A DNA stretch of 8,092 bases from contig CAZNHL010000117.1 of assembly GCA_964572965.1 (NCBI GenBank), positions 1 to 8,092 of the forward strand, given 5' to 3'. The translations under genes were made by a program, and so were the position numbers. This document shows, piece by piece, positions 1 to 5,188 of the stretch. Every line of letters begins with the position of its first letter. The stretch's first letter is position 1. This stretch comes from CAZNHL01 sp964572965 (GTDB lineage Bacteria; Bacteroidota; Bacteroidia; Cytophagales; UBA9547). The notes beneath the pieces were generated by a model that was given only the letters and a program-made list of their open reading frames with translations, ran no database searches and was not told the DNA's origin.

Positions 1-294
1 TGTTATTAATAGGAGCAAAAAATTCATTAATAAAGCACTTAAAAGTACTTGAGGTAATTTGGATGAGTTGTTGGAAATTTCCCGTAGTGCTCCATTGTTG
101 GGACCGTCAATAGAAGGGCCTGAGAAAATGTTTATCAGGTTCTGGAAATGAGCAACAAATGCAATACCGGGACCAATAGAAAGTATGGCAATTAATTTGT
201 AGAGCGCTATTGCCGCAATTGTATTTACTCCCGTAGCCAATGCAGGCCAGGAGGCTTTATGCCAAATTTGCTTTATGGTCGAAAAGGCTCTCAC
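1..294 (-). CDS. WzxE-like O-antigen/lipid-linked oligosaccharide translocase, N-terminal part (cut by window edge)
   Basis: The open frame runs leftward from a GTG at 294-292 to the window edge, giving the first 98 residues. The start is constrained: the overlapping ATG at 296-294 is followed at once by TGA, and the GTG frame hits a stop upstream at 306-304. Visible features are an amphipathic N-terminus, a first membrane segment (about residues 18-40), then KLIAILSIGPGIAFVAHFQN (33-52) and GPNNGALRE (64-72). These follow the WzxE pattern in which a K-L-A-GP-G-A...FQN segment is followed by a short loop with (N)NG and a charged residue. A further hydrophobic segment begins near residue 83. 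Family knowledge: such MOP-superfamily proteins flip undecaprenyl-linked glycans across the inner membrane. The gene starts one base after the stop of the upstream flippase-type gene, so translational coupling is likely. No Shine-Dalgarno is evident. The exact substrate cannot be inferred. Confidence 0.8.
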   Translation of the reverse strand, partial: MRAFSTIKQIWHKASWPALATGVNTIAAIALYKLIAILSIGPGIAFVAHFQNLINIFSGPSIDGPNNGALREISNNSSKLPQVLLSALLMNFLLLLIT

Positions 295-295
295 A

Positions 296-1693
296 TTACT
301 TTTTTAATATTGAAAGTAATAGTGTTTTAAGAGGTATTTGCTGATGAATGTTTATGAGTATCAATATACACATTGTAACCAGCATAATGCCTTGTTTTAT
401 CAGACCAATATTGTCGGGGATGAAATTGTAAAGCAGGATCAGTATAAGCCCGTTGATCGCAAAGCGGACAAAGAGCCGGATAAAAGGCAGGCCTTGCCAC
501 CAGTGCAGTTGCTGACTGGCAGTAATAATGCAGAGGTAATAAAAAATTTGGGTATAAGTTGATATCACAACAGAAGCGGCAACACCTATTGGCCCGAAGA
601 AGTGATATAAAGGTATCATGAGGCAGATCATCAGTATAAGTTCTCCTATACCTCCATAGATTATTTTTTTTCCTTGTTTTAAAATCTGAAGTATGCCTGA
701 AAATGAAGCAATTCTTAATGGTAATACCAGTAAAACTACCCAGAAAATATCTGCTGAAGCACTATAGTTTTTTCCAAAAGCCAGTTCAATTAAAGCAGTT
801 CTGTTAAGTATCAGAAAGAAGAATAGAGGGAAAACAATTGAAGACATTAATAAGGAGGAAGATTTCAGCATACCAATCAGGGATTCTGAATTATCAGTCT
901 GTTTACTGGCTTCGGTAGAAAGGATTGCCAGGGCTGATGCAATCAACACATTTAAAAAGGGGATTTCAATAGAACCATTGAAATAAAGCGCAAAATCTGC
1001 CGTAGACATGATTCCTGCCAGCACGATTTTGTCGAGCCATTTTAAAAGGATCTGGATTGATTCGTTACTGCCAATATAATAGCGCTGTATGTCAATTTCA
1101 GGAAGAGTAATTTGGGATACAAAATTACTGTGAGCCGTTAAAAAGAATCTTAAAATGTAGCTTCTTGTAATGGATAAAATAGTAATACTGATAATCAGTA
1201 ATGACAGGGAATAAGAGAAGTATAATATAATGATATGTGCTGCCAGCAAGAGAATTGCATAGATAATATTACAGATCGTTAGTTTGTCTTCTTTAAAACC
1301 TGAAATAGCCAGTGCTTCCTGAATAAGGTAATAGGACTGCGATATAATTAAAGGAAAAAGTAAAAGCCTGTTAATAAGTTCAATTTGCTGGTAATAGAAA
1401 AAGATAAAGCCATAACAAACCAGCAGTGCCAGCATGGAATATCTTAAAGCCTTTTTATAGAAAGTCTGGAAGTCTGTTCCGGATAATCGGTTGCCAAGTG
1501 TAACAATGACCGAGGGCAATCCAAAACAGGAGATAATTGTAGAGAAACTAAGAACTACCCAGATTTGCTGATACTTACCGTATTCTTCAAGAGGTAAACG
1601 GTGAGAAAAAGTAATGTATATAATTGCCAGTGATAAAGAGGGAATGATCTTTCCTAAAAAAAGTTTGCCCGTCCTTAGTGCAAAAACAATCAT
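296..1693 (-). CDS. Polysaccharide flippase family protein (Wzx/MOP superfamily)
   Basis: This 465-residue protein is almost entirely hydrophobic, with about 12-14 predicted membrane segments and short charged loops, which is the usual length and build of Wzx-type polysaccharide exporters. The N-terminal stretch contains PLEEYGKYQ (34-42) and a following GLP (58-60), matching the family pattern in which an (x)EYGxY segment after helix 1 is followed by a helix ending in a G-L-P/S turn. Family knowledge: these proteins move lipid-linked oligosaccharide repeat units from the cytoplasmic to the periplasmic face of the inner membrane. The start ATG at 1693-1691 is the first in the frame and lies just after a perfect palindrome (1716-1741). 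I see no good Shine-Dalgarno and no TAnnTTTG promoter immediately upstream. The next gene begins one base past its stop and is also flippase-like. The class is fairly secure from topology and motifs; the transported glycan is unknown. Confidence 0.85.
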   Translation of the reverse strand: MIVFALRTGKLFLGKIIPSLSLAIIYITFSHRLPLEEYGKYQQIWVVLSFSTIISCFGLPSVIVTLGNRLSGTDFQTFYKKALRYSMLALLVCYGFIFFYYQQIELINRLLLFPLIISQSYYLIQEALAISGFKEDKLTICNIIYAILLLAAHIIILYFSYSLSLLIISITILSITRSYILRFFLTAHSNFVSQITLPEIDIQRYYIGSNESIQILLKWLDKIVLAGIMSTADFALYFNGSIEIPFLNVLIASALAILSTEASKQTDNSESLIGMLKSSSLLMSSIVFPLFFFLILNRTALIELAFGKNYSASADIFWVVLLVLPLRIASFSGILQILKQGKKIIYGGIGELILMICLMIPLYHFFGPIGVAASVVISTYTQIFYYLCIITASQQLHWWQGLPFIRLFVRFAINGLILILLYNFIPDNIGLIKQGIMLVTMCILILINIHQQIPLKTLLLSILKK

Positions 1694-1715
1694 TATTGAG
1701 TTGTGTAAAGTGAAA

Positions 1716-1741
1716 CCGGTTCATCATCAATGATGAACCGG
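1716..1741 (-). other. Perfect palindromic hairpin upstream of the flippase gene
   Basis: Two perfect 12-base arms, CCGGTTCATCAT (1716-1727) and ATGATGAACCGG (1730-1741), flank a two-base centre. The hairpin ends 22 bases before the flippase ATG and lies about 150 bases past the permease stop. Read on the minus strand it is followed by TTTCACTTTACA rather than a clean U-run, so it is at best a weak intrinsic terminator. It could instead be an operator for a dimeric regulator, an attenuator in the flippase leader or an mRNA-stabilising end. The sequence does not decide between these. Confidence 0.55.
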
Positions 1742-1760
1742 AGGTTATATTTATGAAGTA

Positions 1761-1810
1761 TGACTTTACGCTGAAGTTTAGTTGGTAATAAAAACTTTAG
1801 CGTAGAGTTG
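1761..1810. repeat. Imperfect inverted repeat (long hairpin)
   Basis: Bases 1761-1779 can pair with 1792-1810 over 19 positions around a 12-base loop. Fifteen pairs are Watson-Crick and four are G-U if transcribed from the plus strand; from the minus strand the four become A-C mismatches. The core is ACGCTGAAGTTT against AAACTTTAGCGT. No plus-strand gene is evident here. It could be a decayed palindromic element, a structured 3' end of the permease transcript or part of a small RNA. Its right arm also lies within a 37-codon open stretch that continues in frame after the permease stop. Confidence 0.4.
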
Positions 1811-1891
1811 GGAAATATTGTCTTTATAAAGTTTTGCTATTCTTTTGTAACCTTTTTCACCGTTGGAGGTTGAAAAAAGCCAAACTTCAGA

Positions 1892-3340
1892 CTATAGTTT
1901 CTTATTCAGTTTACTGTGTTTCTTGCCATATACTAAGTAAATGCCCATTCCTATTGCCATCCAAACCAGTAGCCTGATCCATGTGTCTACAGGAAGCGCA
2001 TACATCATATAAAAGCAAATAAGGATACCCATAATCGGTACAAATGGCACCCATGGTGTTACAAAAGCTCTTGGAGCATTTGGTTGTTTTTTGCGTAATA
2101 CCAATACGCCGGCGCATACCAGCACGAAAGCAAACAATGTTCCGATACTACTCATTTCTCCAACAACAGTTACCGGAACAAAAGCCGCAAAGAGACTTAC
2201 CAGTATAGCAAATAAAATGTTTGATTTCCATGGAGTCTGGAAGCGAGGGTGCAATTCCGAGAAGATTGGAGGAATAAGCCCGTCTTTAGACATAGAGTAA
2301 AATACCCTTGACTGACCCATCAATAATACCATAATTACAGAAGAATAGCCTGCAAGTATTGCAATAATGATTAGTTCCTGCATGAAAGTATACGGCGTGG
2401 CCGCTATTGCTAAAGCAACTGGTGCCGCTTCTCCTTTGAAATGCTGGTAGTTTTCAAGGCCGGTCATTACGTGAGCAAAAAGAACATATAGGATTGTACA
2501 GATAATCAAAGAACCTAAAATGCCGATGGGCATATCTCTTTGAGGGTTTTTAGCTTCCTGTGCCGTTGTTGATACGGCGTCAAAACCAATGAAAGAGAAG
2601 AAAACAACCGCAGCGCCGGTTACAACACCTGTCCATCCGAAATGTTCAAAAGCGCCTGTATTAGCAGGTACATAATCAGCATAATTGGCAGGGTTTATAT
2701 AACTCCATCCCAGAATAATGAAGACAATAACAACTGTTACTTTCAGAACAACAATAACAGAGTTGAAACGTGCAGATTCCTGAATACCTCTGATTAAGAT
2801 CATTGACATTACAAGGGTTATAAATACGGCAGGGATATTCATAATTCCGTTTATCTCTTGCCCGTTCATTGTCATACTTTCAAACGGCGACATCATCCAC
2901 TGGTAAGGAATATCTGCCACATGGAGTTTTTCCAATAGTTTGATAAGGTAACGTGACCAGCTGATTGATACCGTTGCTGCACCTACGGCATATTCCAGTA
3001 CCAGATCCCAGCCAATGGTCCAAGCCATAAACTCGCCCATAGTGGCGTAAGAATAAGTATAGGCACTTCCGGCAACAGGAAGCATTGAAGCAAATTCAGC
3101 ATAGCAAAGTCCGGCGAATGCACAGCCTATGCCGGCAATGATGAAAGATATTGTTACGGCAGGGCCTGCATTGTTAGCTGCCGCTAAGCCAGTCAGAGAA
3201 AAAAGACCTGCTCCAATGATTGCTCCGATTCCTAACAAAATGAGGCTCCAGGCTGTAAGAGTCTTTTTTAGCTTAACGCCCCCTTCATTTTCATTAATAA
3301 TGCTTTCAATACTTTTGGTTTGGAATAATTGGTTGGACAT
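1892..3340 (-). CDS. APC-superfamily amino-acid permease (cationic amino-acid transporter/YfnA-like)
   Basis: This 482-residue inner-membrane protein has about 12 hydrophobic helices, the typical length for the family. The unwound helix-1 substrate motif is visible as GIGAIIGAG (37-45), followed by AGPAV (59-63 region), YAEF (80-83) and the P-x-x-GSAYTYSY segment (88-98). The helix-6/loop signature FIGFDAVSTTAQEAKNP lies at about 250-266, MGQSRVFYSMSKDGLIP at 341-357, and PWKSN at 370-374. These match CAT/YfnA-type permeases, which import or exchange amino acids using ion or substrate gradients; the actual substrate is not readable from sequence. The ATG at 3340-3338 is preceded by AGGAA directly abutting it, too close for a normal Shine-Dalgarno. 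I found no convincing TAnnTTTG promoter in the roughly 100 bases between this start and the cold-shock gene terminator. It ends in TAG, after which the frame stays open for 37 more codons. Confidence 0.92.
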   Translation of the reverse strand: MSNQLFQTKSIESIINENEGGVKLKKTLTAWSLILLGIGAIIGAGLFSLTGLAAANNAGPAVTISFIIAGIGCAFAGLCYAEFASMLPVAGSAYTYSYATMGEFMAWTIGWDLVLEYAVGAATVSISWSRYLIKLLEKLHVADIPYQWMMSPFESMTMNGQEINGIMNIPAVFITLVMSMILIRGIQESARFNSVIVVLKVTVVIVFIILGWSYINPANYADYVPANTGAFEHFGWTGVVTGAAVVFFSFIGFDAVSTTAQEAKNPQRDMPIGILGSLIICTILYVLFAHVMTGLENYQHFKGEAAPVALAIAATPYTFMQELIIIAILAGYSSVIMVLLMGQSRVFYSMSKDGLIPPIFSELHPRFQTPWKSNILFAILVSLFAAFVPVTVVGEMSSIGTLFAFVLVCAGVLVLRKKQPNAPRAFVTPWVPFVPIMGILICFYMMYALPVDTWIRLLVWMAIGMGIYLVYGKKHSKLNKKL

Positions 3341-3444
3341 TTCCTGATAAGCTTTTCGGTTATAAATAATCTTTTAAAAATAAGACTTTTGCTCGCAATA
3401 AAAAAGAGGGGCGATTTGAGGAGTAGCTATTAGTGCTGTTTGCC

Positions 3445-3482
3445 AAATAAAAAGTCCTGCAGAGATTGGTCTGCAGGACTTT
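3445..3482 (-). terminator. Intrinsic terminator of the cold-shock gene
   Basis: A perfect 12-bp stem pairs AAAGTCCTGCAG (3451-3462) with CTGCAGGACTTT (3471-3482) around an 8-base loop. Read on the minus strand it is followed by TTTTTATTT, a good U-rich tail. It lies about 50 bases past the cold-shock protein stop codon and separates that gene from the permease. Confidence 0.85.
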
Positions 3483-3529
3483 CAAAAGCAACTCAATTAA
3501 TAAATATGTATACTTAGCGACTGTGTCGA

Positions 3530-3721
3530 CTATACTTTCTTTACATTAACTGCGTTTTTGCCTTTTCTGCCATCAACGACCTGGAAAGATACTTTGTCGT
3601 TTTCTCTCACTTTGTCGATAAGGCCACTGATGTGAACGAAGATTTCCTGCTGGGTTTCGTCTTCCTTAATAAAGCCAAAACCTTTGCTTTCATTGAAAAA
3701 TTTTACTGTACCTGTTTGCAT
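3530..3721 (-). CDS. Cold-shock domain protein (CspA family)
   Basis: This 63-residue protein is a single cold-shock (OB-fold) domain of normal size. The RNA-binding motifs are intact: RNP1 KGFGFI at 13-18 and RNP2 IFVHI at 27-31, within the typical opening GTVKFFNESKGFGFI. Family knowledge: such proteins bind single-stranded RNA and DNA and act as RNA chaperones during cold shock or general growth. The start ATG at 3721-3719 follows a promoter (3743-3773) that predicts a 5' leader of only about 15-20 bases, with AGG in it. It therefore lacks room for the long thermosensing leader known for E. coli cspA. It has its own terminator downstream, so it is a monocistronic unit, divergent from the flavoprotein gene. 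Calling it cold-inducible would be an inference. Confidence 0.95.
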   Translation of the reverse strand: MQTGTVKFFNESKGFGFIKEDETQQEIFVHISGLIDKVRENDKVSFQVVDGRKGKNAVNVKKV

Positions 3722-3742
3722 AGTAGTTTATATTACCTATTT

Positions 3743-3773
3743 CAAATGTATTGATAATAAATTGTTTTGCAAA
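3743..3773 (-). promoter_or_regulatory. Bacteroidota-type promoter of the cold-shock gene
   Basis: On the minus strand TTTG (3773-3770), a 19-base spacer, and TACATTTG (3750-3743) match the Bacteroidota housekeeping consensus of a -33 TTTG/TTG and a -7 TAnnTTTG at every fixed base. The predicted transcription start is near 3738, roughly 17 bases before the ATG. Confidence 0.8.
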
Positions 3774-3838
3774 TTTTTATTTGTAAAATCCAAAAAGGCT
3801 TTTATTGCCATTTAAAACAACCTGAACTGCAAATTGTA

Positions 3839-3846
3839 TACCTTTG
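3839..3846 (+). promoter_or_regulatory. Candidate -7 element directly before the flavoprotein start
   Basis: TACCTTTG matches the -7 consensus TAnnTTTG exactly and ends four bases before the ATG at 3851. No TTG or TTTG lies at the expected 17-21 base spacing upstream, so the element is incomplete. If used, transcription would begin at or within a few bases of the start codon. Confidence 0.5.
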
Positions 3847-3850
3847 TAAC

Positions 3851-5086
3851 ATGCAGAAATTGAGAGTAGCAGTGATTGGTGGCGGGGCTTCCGGTTTTAT
3901 GGGAGCCATTTCTTGTGCGGAACTTAATCCGGATGCGGAGGTGATTATTTTTGAGAAAACAAGTAAGTTTTTGTCAAAAGTAAGGGTATCTGGCGGCGGC
4001 CGCTGTAATGTTACCCATGCGTGTTTTGAGAACTCAAAACTGATAAAATATTACCCCCGAGGAGAAAGGTTCTTAAAAGTACTTTTCTCAAGATTTTCTT
4101 CTAATGATACTGTGAACTGGTTTGCGGAAAGAGGGGTAGAGTTAAAGGCTGAAGAAGATGGCCGCATGTTTCCTGTGACGGATAGTTCCCTGACAATTAT
4201 AGATTGCTTAATTGCTGAGGCGAGAAAGCATAAAGTAGTATTTAGACCCAATACCGGTGTAAGCAGGATTGTCCCGTTAGAAAATGGAAAACTTAAGCTG
4301 GATCTTGGTAACGATGGTGCGGAGGAGTTTGACAGGGTGCTGATTGCTACGGGCGGAAACCCAAATGCATCTGGTTACAAATGGCTGGAGGAACTGGGGC
4401 ATAGCATTAAACCTCCTTTGCCTTCTTTATTTACATTCAATGTGCCCGATGCAGGGGGCATTAAGGTGCTGGCTGGTGTTTCTGTTGCAAATGCTACCGT
4501 GAAAATTCGTCAGAGCAATTTGTCGTTCTCAGGGCCGTTGCTCATTACTCACTGGGGTTTCAGCGGACCGGCTATTCTAAAATTATCTGCATGGGGAGCA
4601 GAGTGGCTTGCAGGGCGTAACTATAACTGTGAGTTTGCCATTCAGTGGCATGTAGATTTTGGAGAAGACGCCTGCCGTGAGTTTCTGTTTAAGTATAAAG
4701 AAGAAAATCCGAAGAAACTGGTACTTGTTCATAATTTATTCCAGATCCCAAGTCGTTTGTGGGAAATGCTGGTAACTAAAGCAACCATACCGGCTGATAT
4801 GAAGTGGCTTGATATGTCAAAGAAACTGATGAACAAGCTGGTGGAAGAGTTGGTGAGAAGTACTTACAAAATGAATGGAAAGACTACTTTTAAAGAAGAG
4901 TTTGTGACATGCGGAGGAGTAGAGCTTGAAGAGATAAATCCAAGAACAATGGAGAGCCTGAAAGTGCCGGGACTTTACTTTGGCGGTGAAGTGATTGATA
5001 TTGATGGAATTACCGGAGGGTTTAACTTTCAGAATGCCTGGTCTACAGGCTGGGTTGCAGGTAGGGCAATGTCGAAAGCAAAATAA
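3851..5086 (+). CDS. HI0933/YhiN-family FAD-dependent oxidoreductase
   Basis: This 411-residue predicted cytoplasmic flavoprotein begins with a Rossmann dinucleotide-binding motif, VIGGGASG (8-15), followed by the acidic strand end IIFEK (32-36). SGGGRCN (47-53) is the hallmark of the HI0933 family. The C-terminal family signature GEVIDIDGITGGFNFQ (about 379-394), which helps close the FAD site, is also intact. Family knowledge: these proteins bind FAD and are often annotated as aminoacetone oxidase-like or BaiN-like NAD(P)/FAD oxidoreductases, but the physiological reaction is mostly unestablished. I chose the ATG at 3851 because the Rossmann strand begins right there. The frame is open back to an ATG at 3767, but that 28-residue extension is not family-like and overlaps the candidate promoter element. 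The gene is single and ends at a strong terminator shared with the convergent propeller gene. Confidence 0.93.
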   Translation: MQKLRVAVIGGGASGFMGAISCAELNPDAEVIIFEKTSKFLSKVRVSGGGRCNVTHACFENSKLIKYYPRGERFLKVLFSRFSSNDTVNWFAERGVELKAEEDGRMFPVTDSSLTIIDCLIAEARKHKVVFRPNTGVSRIVPLENGKLKLDLGNDGAEEFDRVLIATGGNPNASGYKWLEELGHSIKPPLPSLFTFNVPDAGGIKVLAGVSVANATVKIRQSNLSFSGPLLITHWGFSGPAILKLSAWGAEWLAGRNYNCEFAIQWHVDFGEDACREFLFKYKEENPKKLVLVHNLFQIPSRLWEMLVTKATIPADMKWLDMSKKLMNKLVEELVRSTYKMNGKTTFKEEFVTCGGVELEEINPRTMESLKVPGLYFGGEVIDIDGITGGFNFQNAWSTGWVAGRAMSKAK

Positions 5087-5104
5087 CAGTTTTGGACTTA
5101 AGGG

Positions 5105-5146
5105 ACATAAAAAAGTGCGGTGTTATTAAATACCGCACTTTTTTTA
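5105..5146. terminator. Bidirectional intrinsic terminator between convergent genes
   Basis: AAAAAGTGCGGT (5110-5121) pairs with ACCGCACTTTTT (5132-5143). The helix extends inward through G-U and two T-A pairs to a four-base loop. The A-run on one side and T-run on the other supply U-tails in both directions, so it can end both the flavoprotein transcript (plus) and the propeller-protein transcript (minus). Confidence 0.9.
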
Positions 5147-5188
5147 TAAAATTATAATTCAGTCTTTTGAAGTACTAACTCAGTTTTC

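Noticed and set aside
338..562. Plus-strand 74-codon open frame, and similar short frames at 2091-2300, 3129-3347, 4051-4251, 1911-2117 and 6775-7053
   Set aside because: All lie wholly or almost wholly inside well-supported genes in another frame, and none has a family motif or its own start signals.
3341..3440. Promoter for the permease
   Set aside because: The closest -7 match (TATTTTTA at 3382-3375) lacks the conserved final G and a properly spaced TTG, so I did not list it.
3767..3850. 28-codon N-terminal extension of the flavoprotein
   Set aside because: The Rossmann strand begins right after the ATG at 3851. The extension is not family-like and covers both the -7 element and the opposing cold-shock promoter region.
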